In this document: one piece after another, positions 44,336-53,457 of the stretch | Layout of the letters: every line of letters starts with the position of its first letter | Numbering within the stretch: position 1 is the first letter of the stretch | NCBI RefSeq assembly: GCF_900142895.1 | Contig: NZ_LT670847.1 | Coordinates: 1,860,001 to 1,924,000 of the forward strand | Source of the DNA: Vreelandella subglaciescola | GTDB taxonomy: Bacteria > Pseudomonadota > Gammaproteobacteria > Pseudomonadales > Halomonadaceae | Direction of reading: 5' to 3' | Length of the DNA: 64,000 nt | Program-made: the position numbers and the translations under genes | The notes under the pieces: generated by a model | Database searches by the model: none | What the model saw: only the letters and a program-made list of their open reading frames with translations | What the model was told of the DNA's origin: nothing

Positions 44336-44351
44336 TGTTCCCCTGTTCCCC
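44336..44351. repeat. Tandem octamer TGTTCCCC x2 causing a frameshift
   Basis: Two exact copies of TGTTCCCC (GGGGAACA on the coding strand) lie head to tail between the DUF4214 part and the rest of the gene. With one copy the two frames join (GAGEQDQAALQQKVEELNTS). With two they do not. Copy numbers of 1, 4, 7 would be in frame. Confidence 0.9.
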
Positions 44352-45287
44352 TGCGCCCTCTGCGATGGCAAAGGCAATGTTCGCCAGGTCCAGCGTGCCG
44401 CTGGAAAGCTGCTCGACCCAGTAATTAATGCCCTCTGTCTCAGCATCACGGGAGAAGAAGCTTTGATAGAGCGCCCCCACTTGCTCCTCATCGCTCAACG
44501 ATCCGAAACGCTCGATATACTCGTCAGACTCACCAAATGCTTGGATGACGTGATCGAGATTGCCATATGACTGCTGGATCTGCTCGACCCAATAATCACG
44601 GCCGTCTTCATCAGCCGCGCGGTCATAGTAACCCGCATAGAGCGTATCAATTAGTTCTCCATAGGATGCCTCGGTTGCATCATCGATACGCGCAGCTATC
44701 GCTTGTTGATCACTACCCTGGGTTCCATCACGAATCTCACGTACCAGATCCGCCGGAGTGGCACCTTCATTAAGTCGTCCTTCCCAGAAAGCAAGCCCGG
44801 CTGGCTCCGGTGCGCGCCCTAGCAGGTGCTCATAAAGGTAAGAAACCTGCTCTTTATGAGTGAGCCCGGCATAGATCTCATCAAATTCGGGTGCCTGAGT
44901 GAACGCATCAGCGACGGCGTCAAAGTCCTTCGTTTCCAGCTCTGCGGTCCAGTACTGCAGACCAGCCCAATCTGCAGGCCGTTCATAAATGGTGAGATAC
45001 AGTCCTTGAATAATATCGGTCGATGACATCTTCTTCCCCTGAATGAAGTAATTTTTTTTAAATTTAAATTAATATATACACATAAACATCTCACTTATCA
45101 CACAGGTAAGCAATCCATTCTCTGGGCATGGCGAAACTTTCTTAGGGACACGTATTTTCTTCCTGATGCCCTAATCATCACCCATTGCAGTAGTCAAAAC
45201 TCGGGCGATGGGCGCATAAGCTCACTGGTAAAGGGCAGCGCCTGTCCAGCTACGCTTTAATGCAACCCAGCTGCCTAAACCGATAAT

Positions 45288-46046
45288 TCAGCACCAGTTT
45301 CCTGAGCGCTTTTCGAGCCACTCGAGGAGCGCGGGGAGTTCTTTGACGTGGGCAATGCGCTGGACGCGAGGGGGCAACGGGCGGTCGTGGCGCTCGGCGA
45401 TCCAAGCGGCATGCATGCCTAGCCGCTGGGCGGGGAGAACGTCTTCGTCCCACGAATCCCCCACGTGCATGGCGTGCTCGGGAGCGGCATCAAGGCGTGC
45501 AAGCGCAGTGAGAAAGGCCCTGGGATCGGGTTTGGGGGCGAGTATCTCGCCGGCGGCGATGGCCACGGGAAAGTGGTGCGCCAGCGGCTGGCGCGCCAGT
45601 TGAATGTTGCCGTTGGTGATCGCTGCCAGCCGGTAACGCTGGGCAAGCGTGGCCAGTAACGCGTCGGCTTCGGGGTGCGGCATGACTTTTAACCGCAGGC
45701 GGTGAAACTCGTTCATCGCCGCCGCCGCCAGCATCAGCGCGGCGCGGTGGTTGAGCCCGCAGGCTTCCAGCTGCTCGTTCAGCGCGTGCCTGCGCAGCCA
45801 GGTAAAATCGCCCCGCCGCTCGGGCACCTCAACGGCGAGGCGCTGGCGGCGGGCGAGATAGTCAGCCAGCCCGTTCGTTTGATTAAGCTCGGTGCCTCCA
45901 AGTCTCAGCGGCGGCTCGGCGCGCGCGGCTCGCCATGCCCCAAGTGCTGCCAGCAGCCAGCGATAGTGGCCGTGCTCGGTGCGCTCCATCACGCCGGCGT
46001 TGTCCCACAGGGTATCGTCCAGATCGAAGGTAATCGCGTGCAACAT
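45288..46046 (-). CDS. yigB: HAD-family phosphatase, YigB-like
   Basis: The 252-residue product is a HAD superfamily IA hydrolase. Motif I is TFDLDDTLWDN, motif II AAITNGNIQLARQPL, the motif III lysine is in APKPDPRAFLTAL and motif IV is MHVGDSWDEDVLPAQ. In E. coli yigB (FMN phosphatase) lies directly after xerC, as here, which supports the name. The start is 17 bases after xerC ends. Confidence 0.88.
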   Translation of the reverse strand: MLHAITFDLDDTLWDNAGVMERTEHGHYRWLLAALGAWRAARAEPPLRLGGTELNQTNGLADYLARRQRLAVEVPERRGDFTWLRRHALNEQLEACGLNHRAALMLAAAAMNEFHRLRLKVMPHPEADALLATLAQRYRLAAITNGNIQLARQPLAHHFPVAIAAGEILAPKPDPRAFLTALARLDAAPEHAMHVGDSWDEDVLPAQRLGMHAAWIAERHDRPLPPRVQRIAHVKELPALLEWLEKRSGNWC

Positions 46047-46064
46047 GGCGGTTGGCTCCTGGTT

Positions 46065-46973
46065 TTACTCTGACTCTTCGCGCCGGCGTTTGGCGCGCGG
46101 GTGGGCGGCGTCATAGCTCGCGGCCAGATGCTGCCAGTCAAGGCGCGTATACACCTGGGTGGTCGCCAGATTGGCGTGACCCAAAAGCTCCTGCACCGCG
46201 CGCAAATCCTGGCTGGATTCGAGCAGGTGACTGGCAAAGGAGTGGCGCAGCCGGTGTGGGTGAAGGTGCTCGGGCAACCCGCGCTCCAGCGCCAGCCGCG
46301 CCAGCCGCTTTTGAATTGCGCGGTGGCCAAGGCGGGCGCCTCGCCGGCCCACAAACAACGCCGGCTCCTCAGCGTCGGCAAGCACGCCGCGCACCTTGTG
46401 CCACTCGGCCAGCGCGTCGGCGGCGCGGCGCCCCACCGGCACCTGACGCGGCTTGCTGCCCTTACCCATCACCCGCGCACGCGACGCGTTGACATCGCCC
46501 GTATCCAGCGCGGCAAGCTCCGCCAGGCGCAGGCCGCTGGAGTAAAAAAGCTCCAGCATCGCCTGATCGCGCAGGCCAAGCGGGGTGTCATCAAAGGGCG
46601 TATCGAGAAAGCGCGCCAGCACGTCGACGTCCACCGGGCGTGGCAGGTGACTGGGCTGTTTGGGCGTACGCAGAAGCGCAATCGGATTATCCGCCAGCAG
46701 GCCTTCTGCTACCGCATGCTCACAGAAGCGCGACAGCGCTGCTCGGCGACGTGCCAGGCTGCGTGGGGCCAGGCCGCGGCTGCGTTCAGCGCCGAGAAAC
46801 CGGCGCGCCAGCGCAGTATCCACATCCCCCGCGTTTGCAATACCCTGCCGCTCGGCAAACGCCGTGAAGGCGGCAAGATCGCGCCGGTAGGCGGCAATGG
46901 TTGCGGGGCTTGAGTGCTGGCCCAGCGCGGCGAGAAACGCCTCGATCTGGCCGCCAAGCGCCGCACTATTCAT
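46065..46973 (-). CDS. xerC: Tyrosine recombinase XerC
   Basis: XerC (302 residues) resolves chromosome dimers at dif with XerD. The N-terminal SAM-like domain (ATIAAYRRDLAAFTAFAERQ) is followed by the catalytic domain with Arg in YSSGLRLAELAALDTGDV, the HLHPHRLRHSFASHLLESSQ box (His-x-x-Arg-His), the GHANLATTQVYTRLDW end with the nucleophilic Tyr. It lies in the conserved dapF-DUF484-xerC-yigB order, overlapping nothing and 8 bases after DUF484. Confidence 0.95.
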   Translation of the reverse strand: MNSAALGGQIEAFLAALGQHSSPATIAAYRRDLAAFTAFAERQGIANAGDVDTALARRFLGAERSRGLAPRSLARRRAALSRFCEHAVAEGLLADNPIALLRTPKQPSHLPRPVDVDVLARFLDTPFDDTPLGLRDQAMLELFYSSGLRLAELAALDTGDVNASRARVMGKGSKPRQVPVGRRAADALAEWHKVRGVLADAEEPALFVGRRGARLGHRAIQKRLARLALERGLPEHLHPHRLRHSFASHLLESSQDLRAVQELLGHANLATTQVYTRLDWQHLAASYDAAHPRAKRRREESE

Positions 46974-46981
46974 TCAGCGCC

Positions 46982-47698
46982 TCACTCATGGGGCGCCAGC
47001 CGCACCAGCAGCCGGGCGACGATATCCCCCAGATACTCGGTGAACTGGGTATCCATGCTGACGCGATACTGCTCGGGATCAGGGCTTGCCAGCAGCAGGT
47101 AGCCCAGCGCGTCACCGGCGGCCAGCCGCGTCACCGCGCACGAGCCGGGCTTACGCGGCGGCGCCACGTGGGGCAGCAGGCACTTCCAGTCGCTCACGCC
47201 GAGTTTGGCGCAGCGGCTGGTGCGCCCGTCAAGCAGCGCGGCAAGGCGCGTGCCGGCGTGGTGGGACAGCACCTGACGCGGCGGCTGCGGCGGAGCGACC
47301 TCTGCGTCGCTGAGCTCGGCCGCGCACCATAGCGCGACGGCCGGTGTGGCAAAGCGCTCGCTCATTTGCGTGGCCAACGCCTGCGCCAACGCGTCGCGGT
47401 CGGGCGCTTCCACCAGCGCCAGCAGCGTTTCGCGCAGCCGGCGATACTGCGCCTCGCTCTGGCGCGCAGTGCCGAGCAAACCCTCAAGGCGGCCTTCTGC
47501 TGACTCGGCGCGAGTGCGCAGATCCAGCACCAGCCGTTCCAGCAGCGATACCGCGCCGTCAATATGCGGGTGTGGCACCTTGAGCTGCTGCAAGAGCCCT
47601 TCGCGGCCGACAAAAAAATCGGGATGGCGCGCCAGCCAGAACGCTACTTGATCGGGATCGAGTGTTTTGCGTGGTTCAGGGGCTTCGGACATCGCCAT
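46982..47698 (-). CDS. DUF484 family protein (YigA-like)
   Basis: The 238-residue product is a DUF484 protein, a GAF-like fold of unknown role found between dapF and xerC in many gammaproteobacteria. Visible parts are DPDQVAFWLARHPDFFVGRE, VSLLERLVLDLRTRAESAEG and the C-terminal LGYLLLASPDPEQYRVSMDT. It is probably cytoplasmic. The gene order dapF-DUF484-xerC is the main support for the assignment. Confidence 0.9.
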   Translation of the reverse strand: MAMSEAPEPRKTLDPDQVAFWLARHPDFFVGREGLLQQLKVPHPHIDGAVSLLERLVLDLRTRAESAEGRLEGLLGTARQSEAQYRRLRETLLALVEAPDRDALAQALATQMSERFATPAVALWCAAELSDAEVAPPQPPRQVLSHHAGTRLAALLDGRTSRCAKLGVSDWKCLLPHVAPPRKPGSCAVTRLAAGDALGYLLLASPDPEQYRVSMDTQFTEYLGDIVARLLVRLAPHE

Positions 47699-47741
47699 TC
47701 TCCTTGAGCATTGGGTTCGGGCGCCGGAATCAAACGTCGGC

Positions 47742-48575
47742 TTAGCCCAGCGTCACGCGGCCGTCAAACACCCGCGCTACCGGCCCCACCATCACCAGCG
47801 GAGCTTCGGGGCCGGCCCATTCAATAGTCAACTCGCCGCCGGGCAGCACTACCCTGACCGGGCTTTTCAGCAGCCCCTGACGAATGCCGGTGGCCACCGC
47901 CGCGCAGGCGCCGGTGCCGCAGGCAAGCGTTTCACCCGTGCCGCGTTCAAATACCCGCAGGCGGAGTTCGCTGGGTGAGACAACCTCCATGAACCCCGCG
48001 TTGACCTTGTTGGCAAAGCGCGGGTGCGCTTCGATCAGCGGGCCCAGCCGCGCCACCGGCGCGCTGTCTACATCCGGCACCTGCAGCACCGCGTGGGGGT
48101 TGCCCATGGATACCACGCCAATCTCGAGCGTGTCGTCGCCTACGTCCAGCGCGTGCAGCGGGCGGTCGCCGGCGGCGTCAAACGGCAGCGTGGATGGCGT
48201 AAAGCGCGGCCGCCCCATGTCTACGCGCACCTGGCCGTCGTGCTGCACGGTCAGCGCCAGCGGCCCGCCGGCGGTTTCCACGCGAATCTCGCGCTTGTGC
48301 GTCAGCCGCTGGTCACGGACAAAGCGGGCGAAACAGCGCGCGCCGTTGCCGCAGTTTTCGACCTCGCTGCCGTCAGCGTTATAGATCCGGTAGCGAAAGT
48401 CCATGTCCGGATCGCGGGGCGGCTCGACGACCAGCAGCTGATCAAAGCCGATGCCAAAGCGACGATCGGCAAAAGCGCGCACCTGCTCGGCGTCGATGCG
48501 GGCGCGCTGGGTCACCAGATCCACCATCATGAAGTCGTTGCCCAGACCGTGCATCTTGGTGAAGTGCAAAAGCAT
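47742..48575 (-). CDS. dapF: Diaminopimelate epimerase
   Basis: DapF converts LL- to meso-diaminopimelate for lysine and peptidoglycan. The two catalytic cysteines are visible: Cys75 in [15 protein letters not shown] and a second in [15 protein letters not shown] (about residue 219). The start [16 protein letters not shown] is typical. The 277-residue length is normal. Its start overlaps the lysA stop by one base, so dapF and lysA are translationally coupled. Confidence 0.96.
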   Translation of the reverse strand: MLLHFTKMHGLGNDFMMVDLVTQRARIDAEQVRAFADRRFGIGFDQLLVVEPPRDPDMDFRYRIYNADGSEVENCGNGARCFARFVRDQRLTHKREIRVETAGGPLALTVQHDGQVRVDMGRPRFTPSTLPFDAAGDRPLHALDVGDDTLEIGVVSMGNPHAVLQVPDVDSAPVARLGPLIEAHPRFANKVNAGFMEVVSPSELRLRVFERGTGETLACGTGACAAVATGIRQGLLKSPVRVVLPGGELTIEWAGPEAPLVMVGPVARVFDGRVTLG

Positions 48576-49852
48576 CAGCGGGCCGCTCCGGCGTCAGGCA
48601 GCAGCGCTTCGCCGGCCCACAAGTCCTCGACGCTTTCGCGCTGGCGAACCACGTGGCAGACGTCGCCGTCGACCATCAGCTCAGGAGGGCGCGGGCGGCT
48701 GTTGTAGTTCGACGCCATGACAAAACCATAGGCGCCGGCGGAGCGCACCGCCAGCAGGTCGCCTTCGGCAATCGCCAGCTCGCGGTCCTGGCCCAGAAAA
48801 TCGCCGGTTTCGCACACTGGGCCGACCACGTCGTACACCGCCGGTTTGCGCGCCGTGCGCGTATCCACCGGCACAATGGCCTGCCACGCCTGATACAGCG
48901 CCGGACGAATCAAGTCGTTCATGGCGGCATCGACAATGGCAAAGTTTTTGCTCTCGCCGGGCTTCAGGAACTCGACCCGGGTCAACAGCACGCCGGCGTT
49001 GGCGGCAATCGAGCGCCCCGGTTCGAACAGCAGCGTGAGGGTTTCGCCACCCTTCCAGCGCGACAGACGTGCCAACAGCTGGCTGGCGTAGTCAAACGGG
49101 TGGGGCGGCGTTTCGTCGCGGTAGGTCACGCCCAGGCCGCCGCCCAGATCCAGATGTTCGATCTCGACGCCGCGCTCGCGCAGGCGCTCCATCAGCACCA
49201 GCAGGCGCTCCAGCGCGTCGAGAAACGGCGCAGTTTCGGTCAGCTGCGAGCCGATGTGGCAGTCAAGCCCGACCACGTTCAGATAGGGCAGTTCGGCAGC
49301 CAGCGCGTACACGTCCAGCGCCTCGTCGACCGGAATGCCGAACTTGTTGTCCTTCAGCCCGGTGGAAATATACGGGTGCGTGCCGGCGTCGACGTCGGGA
49401 TTGACCCGCAACGATACCGGCGCCACCACGCCCACCTCACTGGCCACCGCGTTGAGCCGCTCAAGCTCGGAGCGCGATTCGACGTTGAAGCATTTAATCC
49501 CCACCTCAAGCGCGCGCCTGATCTCGTCGGCCTGCTTGGCCACACCCGAAAACACTACCTTGGCGGGGTCGCCGCCGGCCTTCAGCACGCGCTCAAGCTC
49601 GCCCACGGAGACAATATCAAAGCCCGCGCCAAGCCGCGCCAGAAGCCCCAGCACCGCGAGGTTGGAGTTGGCCTTGACCGCGTAGCAGATCAGGTGCGGG
49701 TGGCGGCCCAACGCCTCGGTATAGGCGCGAAAGTGGCGCTCAAACGTGGCTTTGGAATAGACATAGCAGGGCGTGCCGTGCTCGGCGGCGATGCGCGCAA
49801 GCGGCACGTCCTCGGCATATAGCTCGCCGTCTTTGTCGTTGAAAAAATCCAT
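48575..49852 (-). CDS. lysA: Diaminopimelate decarboxylase
   Basis: LysA decarboxylates meso-diaminopimelate to lysine. The PLP-binding lysine is Lys60 in [14 protein letters not shown]. Other family stretches are [53 protein letters not shown] and [15 protein letters not shown]. The protein has 425 residues, full length. It lies between lptM and dapF, as in Pseudomonas. Confidence 0.96.
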   Translation of the reverse strand: MDFFNDKDGELYAEDVPLARIAAEHGTPCYVYSKATFERHFRAYTEALGRHPHLICYAVKANSNLAVLGLLARLGAGFDIVSVGELERVLKAGGDPAKVVFSGVAKQADEIRRALEVGIKCFNVESRSELERLNAVASEVGVVAPVSLRVNPDVDAGTHPYISTGLKDNKFGIPVDEALDVYALAAELPYLNVVGLDCHIGSQLTETAPFLDALERLLVLMERLRERGVEIEHLDLGGGLGVTYRDETPPHPFDYASQLLARLSRWKGGETLTLLFEPGRSIAANAGVLLTRVEFLKPGESKNFAIVDAAMNDLIRPALYQAWQAIVPVDTRTARKPAVYDVVGPVCETGDFLGQDRELAIAEGDLLAVRSAGAYGFVMASNYNSRPRPPELMVDGDVCHVVRQRESVEDLWAGEALLPDAGAAR

Positions 49853-49863
49853 GCGGCTCCTCT

Positions 49864-50052
49864 TTATCGATCAGCTGTTTCGGCCGGCTCGATAGCATCA
49901 GTCGGTTCGACGGCGTTTTCAGCTGGCGCGGCGTTCTCGGCGTCCGGCGGGTACAGCGGCCCTTTCTGGCCGCAGCCGGCCAGCATCATCGTCATGCCAA
50001 TCAGCAACGCAGCCCCAGCGGTGCTTACCGCCCTGAGTGATAAACGGCTCAT
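49864..50052 (-). CDS. lptM: Small lipoprotein LptM (YifL)
   Basis: The 62-residue precursor has a lipoprotein signal ending LAGC with Cys27, followed by GQKGPLYPP, the LptM/YifL signature. LptM assists disulfide maturation of the LptDE translocon for LPS. The C-terminus is an Ala/Glu/Pro tail. The start overlaps the end of argH by 4 bases and lysA begins 11 bases after its stop. Confidence 0.9.
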   Translation of the reverse strand: MSRLSLRAVSTAGAALLIGMTMMLAGCGQKGPLYPPDAENAAPAENAVEPTDAIEPAETADR

Positions 50053-51452
50053 GTGCTGGCCTTGATGTCGGCGAGAGCGGCACGAGCGCGGCTGGCGGCG
50101 GCGCGGACCTGATCCGGCGCGGTGCCGCCGATGTGATTGCGCGCGGCGACCGAGCCTTCAAGGGTGAGCACGTCGAACACGTCGGGCTCGATCACCTCGG
50201 AAAAGCGCTTGAGCTCGTCCAGAGTCATTTCCGAGAGGTCCTTTTCCTGCTGCAGGCCGTAGGCCACCGACTGGCCGACGATATCGTGGGCATCGCGGAA
50301 GGCCACGCCCTTGCGCACCAGATAGTCGGCCAGGTCCGTGGCGGTGGAGAAGCCCTGACGCGCCGCTTCGAACATGTTGGCCTTTTTCGGCTCGACGGCC
50401 GGCACCATGTCGGCAAAGGCTTTGAGGCAATCGAGCACCGTGGTCACGGTGTCAAACAGCGGCTCTTTATCTTCCTGATTGTCCTTGTTGTAGGCCAGCG
50501 GCTGGGACTTCATCAGCGTCAGCAGGCTCATCAGGTGGCCGTAAACGCGCCCGGTCTTGCCGCGCACCAGCTCGGGCACGTCGGGATTTTTCTTCTGCGG
50601 CATGATCGAGGAGCCGGTGCAGAAACGGTCGGGCAGGTCGATGAAATCAAACTGCGCGCTGCTCCACAGCACCAGCTCTTCGCTCATGCGCGACATGTGC
50701 ATCAGCAGAATGCTGGCGAAGCTGGCGAACTCGATGGCGAAGTCGCGATCGCTCACCGCGTCCAGCGAGTTTTCCGCGGGGCGCTCAAAGCCCAGCAGCT
50801 CAGCGGTGACGTGGCGGTCGATGGGGTAGGTGGTGCCGGCAAGGGCGGCGCTACCCAGCGGCAGCACGTTCATGCGCCGGCGGCAGTCGAGCAGGCGATC
50901 GTGATCGCGGGCGAGCATTTCCTGCCACGCCAGCAGATGGTGGCCAAAGGTCACCGGCTGGGCGGTTTGCAGGTGGGTAAAGCCGGGCATAATGGTGTCA
51001 GCTTCGCGCTCGGCAAGCGCCACCATGCCGTCGCGCAGGCGGATCAGTTCGGCTTCCACGCCGTCAATGGCGTCGCGCAGGTACAGGCGGATATCGGTTG
51101 CCACCTGATCGTTGCGCGAACGGCCGGTGTGCAGCTTCTTGCCGGTAACGCCGATCTTTTCGGTCAGCCGCGCCTCGATGTTCATGTGAACGTCTTCAAG
51201 CGGCACCGACCAGTTAAACTCGCCGCGTTCAATCTCAGCGCGAATCTCGTTCAACCCCGCCACAATGGCGTCGCGCTCATCGTTGCTGAGCACGCCCACC
51301 CGCGCCAGCATGGTCGCGTGGGCGATGGAGCCCTGGATATCCTGATGTGCGAGTCGCTGATCAAACGTGACCGAGGCGGTAAAGCGTTCGACAAAAGCGT
51401 CGGTCGGCTCGCTGAAACGACCGCCCCAGGACTGGTTGGTGGCTTGACTCAT
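50049..51452 (-). CDS. argH: Argininosuccinate lyase
   Basis: ArgH cleaves argininosuccinate to arginine and fumarate. The 467-residue protein has the fumarase-superfamily signature [20 protein letters not shown] (catalytic Ser loop), [20 protein letters not shown] and [20 protein letters not shown]. The start [20 protein letters not shown] is typical. It heads the minus-strand unit argH-lptM-lysA-dapF-DUF484-xerC-yigB. It is divergent from hemC, the same arrangement as in Pseudomonas. Confidence 0.96.
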   Translation of the reverse strand: MSQATNQSWGGRFSEPTDAFVERFTASVTFDQRLAHQDIQGSIAHATMLARVGVLSNDERDAIVAGLNEIRAEIERGEFNWSVPLEDVHMNIEARLTEKIGVTGKKLHTGRSRNDQVATDIRLYLRDAIDGVEAELIRLRDGMVALAEREADTIMPGFTHLQTAQPVTFGHHLLAWQEMLARDHDRLLDCRRRMNVLPLGSAALAGTTYPIDRHVTAELLGFERPAENSLDAVSDRDFAIEFASFASILLMHMSRMSEELVLWSSAQFDFIDLPDRFCTGSSIMPQKKNPDVPELVRGKTGRVYGHLMSLLTLMKSQPLAYNKDNQEDKEPLFDTVTTVLDCLKAFADMVPAVEPKKANMFEAARQGFSTATDLADYLVRKGVAFRDAHDIVGQSVAYGLQQEKDLSEMTLDELKRFSEVIEPDVFDVLTLEGSVAARNHIGGTAPDQVRAAASRARAALADIKAST

Positions 51453-51668
51453 GGCAGAAGTCCTTTACGTATGAAAAGAGAAGCGCAAGATCGGGCGCCC
51501 ACGGCACAGCGACGCCCGGTCGCGGCCGCTGATTTGGCTCATGGCTCGGATTTAGGTCATGCTCTGGATTTAAATCACGATTAAAGGCATTGAGCGAAAG
51601 TGTACCAGAGTCGCCACAGCCTGCGGCATGCCGTGGGGCGCGATTTTTCCAAACCGCTCAGGTGCTTT

Positions 51669-51685
51669 ATGATAAGGCATATCAT
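51669..51685. promoter_or_regulatory. Inverted repeat upstream of hemC
   Basis: ATGATA-AGGCA-TATCAT is a perfect 6-bp inverted repeat with a 5-base spacer, about 40 bases before the hemC start and overlapping the probable promoter region. It could be an operator; it is only a partial match to a Fur box. Confidence 0.35.
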
Positions 51686-51723
51686 CGTTTATACGGTCGT
51701 TTAACGGCCCAAGGGAGAGAAAC

Positions 51724-52662
51724 GTGTCCATTAGCAAGCTGCGTATCGCTACGCGTAAAAGCCAACTGGCTATGTGGCAGGCCGAATACGTGCGTGATCG
51801 CCTGATGGCAATCCACCCGGAGCTCGAGGTCGAGCTGGTGGCGCTGTCGACCAAGGGTGACAAGATCCTCGATACGCCGTTGTCCAAGATCGGCGGCAAG
51901 GCGCTGTTCGTCAAGGAACTGGAAGAAGCCATGCTCGACGGTCGCGCGGACATCGCCGTGCACTCAATGAAAGACGTGCCGATGAGCTTCCCCGAAGGGC
52001 TGGGGCTGTCGGTCATCTTTGCCGGCGCTGACCCCAGCGATGCGTTTGTGTCCAACCACTACCAAAGCATCGACGAGCTGCCCGAAGGCGCCAAGATCGG
52101 CACGGCCAGCCTGCGTCGCGGCCTGCAGATGCGCGAAGCGCGCCCGGATCTCGAGATCCTCAACCTGCGCGGCAATGTGCAAACGCGCCTGCGCAAGCTC
52201 GACGAAGGCGAGTTTGACGCCATCATTCTGGCTTCCTCAGGCCTGCAGCGGCTGGGGCTTGATGCGCGCATCGCCCATGCAATGCCGCCGGAACTCTGCC
52301 TGCCCGCCTGCGGCCAGGGCGCGCTGGGCATTGAGTGCCGCCTGCACGATCCCGAGATGATCGGCCTGCTGGCGCCGCTGGACGATGCCGACACCGCCAC
52401 CCGCGTGCGCGCCGAGCGCGCCATGAACACACGCTTGGAAGGCGGCTGTCAGGTGCCTATCGGCGGCCACGCGATTCTCGACAAAGACGCCGAAACCCTG
52501 TGGCTGCGCGGCCTGGTAGGCAACCCCGAAGGCACCGAAGTGCTGCGTGCCGAGGGCAAAGGCTCGATGTATGAGCCCGAAGCGCTGGGCATTCGCGTGG
52601 CCGAAGAGCTGCTCGATCAGGGCGCCGGCGATATCCTCGCCGACGTGTACGGACGCCAGTAG
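51724..52662 (+). CDS. hemC: Porphobilinogen deaminase (hydroxymethylbilane synthase)
   Basis: HemC assembles four porphobilinogens into hydroxymethylbilane in haem synthesis. The start is GTG 51724 with GGGAGAG upstream, giving [20 protein letters not shown]. The dipyrromethane-cofactor cysteine is near residue 242 in [13 protein letters not shown]. Other motifs are [25 protein letters not shown] and [16 protein letters not shown]. Length 312 is normal. It begins the hemC-hemD-hemX-hemY operon. Confidence 0.96.
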   Translation: MSISKLRIATRKSQLAMWQAEYVRDRLMAIHPELEVELVALSTKGDKILDTPLSKIGGKALFVKELEEAMLDGRADIAVHSMKDVPMSFPEGLGLSVIFAGADPSDAFVSNHYQSIDELPEGAKIGTASLRRGLQMREARPDLEILNLRGNVQTRLRKLDEGEFDAIILASSGLQRLGLDARIAHAMPPELCLPACGQGALGIECRLHDPEMIGLLAPLDDADTATRVRAERAMNTRLEGGCQVPIGGHAILDKDAETLWLRGLVGNPEGTEVLRAEGKGSMYEPEALGIRVAEELLDQGAGDILADVYGRQ

Positions 52663-52664
52663 CC

Positions 52665-53441
52665 ATGCTACCGGTACTGATCACCCGCCCCGGCGAGCGC
52701 GGCGATGCGCTGGCCGATGCCCTGCGCAAAAACGGCTATGCGGTAGACATGCTGCCCATCATGCAGCTTGTTCCTCTCACCGAGACGCCCGCGCAGCGCA
52801 GCCTGTGGCTGGATATTGATCAGTACCGGAAAATCATTGTGGTCAGCCCGTTTGCGGCGCACTGCCTGAGCGATGCGCTGGAGCGCTACTGGCCGCAGCT
52901 GCCCGTGGGCATTGACTATTACAGCGTCGGCACCGCCACCGCCGAGGCGCTGCATCAGCGGCTCGGCGTGCGCGTACGCACGCCGCCGACCGATGCCGTG
53001 GAAGACACTAGCGAAGCCCTGCTGACGCTGCCGTCGCTGCGTCAGCTGGCCGAGCAAAAAGTGCTGCTGGTGGCCGGTGAGGGCGGGCGTTTATTGATGA
53101 CCCACACGCTGCGTGAGCGCGGCGCCCGGGTGACCCGTAGCGAAATCTACCGCCGCGACTATAGGGCGCCGTCACCGGCGGCCGTGCAGCAGCTGCACAC
53201 CGGTCGCTATCAAGCGTTGATCGTGACCAGCGGCGAATTGCTGCAACATCTGGCAACATGGTGCCACCACGGTGCCTTGCACCAACCGCTAATCGTTTCC
53301 AGCCGGCGTTTGGCTACACTGGCTAATACTCTGGGCTTTACGGCCACTACGGTGGCGTCGGGAGCAACACCGCCCGCATTACTCGCTGCGCTTGCGCGCG
53401 TTGGCTCTTCACCGGGCGCCGATGTCGATCAAGGACTTTAA
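52665..53441 (+). CDS. hemD: Uroporphyrinogen-III synthase
   Basis: HemD cyclises hydroxymethylbilane to uroporphyrinogen III. The 258-residue sequence is poorly conserved, as usual for the family, but has VLITRPGERGDALADALRKN, IIVVSPFAAHCLSDAL, YYSVGTATAEAL and VLLVAGEGGRLLMTHTLRER. The ATG is 2 bases after the hemC stop, with little room for a ribosome binding site outside hemC. The neighbours make the assignment secure. Confidence 0.93.
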   Translation: MLPVLITRPGERGDALADALRKNGYAVDMLPIMQLVPLTETPAQRSLWLDIDQYRKIIVVSPFAAHCLSDALERYWPQLPVGIDYYSVGTATAEALHQRLGVRVRTPPTDAVEDTSEALLTLPSLRQLAEQKVLLVAGEGGRLLMTHTLRERGARVTRSEIYRRDYRAPSPAAVQQLHTGRYQALIVTSGELLQHLATWCHHGALHQPLIVSSRRLATLANTLGFTATTVASGATPPALLAALARVGSSPGADVDQGL

Positions 53442-53457
53442 CAAAGGCTAGTGACAC

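Larger units (their letters stand above)
41566..45029 (-). pseudogene. Large DUF4214/PPC-repeat surface or secreted protein, frameshifted (possible phase-variable gene)
   Basis: From ATG 45029 (AGGGGAAG upstream) the frame encodes about 230 residues of DUF4214 repeats (LYLTIYERPADWAGLQYWTA, YLYEHLLGRAPEPAGLAFWE, LYAGYYDRAADEDGRDYWVE, LYQSFFSRDAETEGINYWVE). It is then shifted by a duplicated octamer at 44336-44351. With one octamer copy the frame continues to 41566 and gives 1151 residues. The order is DUF4214, an Glu-Pro repeat linker, a beta-rich domain (about 110 residues), a second Glu-Pro linker, another beta-rich domain, and five pre-peptidase C-terminal (PPC) repeats of about 116 residues (DDHADTPDGATAMTLDEAV, GDYTVEVSEV). 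DUF4214 and PPC domains occur in exported proteins; I see no N-terminal signal peptide, so a type I route is plausible but no RTX repeats are present. No export genes are adjacent. The downstream part has a TTG near 44322, but translation from it is doubtful. Confidence 0.8.

Noticed and set aside
50037..51584. A 515-residue plus-strand frame opposite argH
   Set aside because: It is the antisense shadow of argH in GC-rich sequence and has no recognisable protein features.
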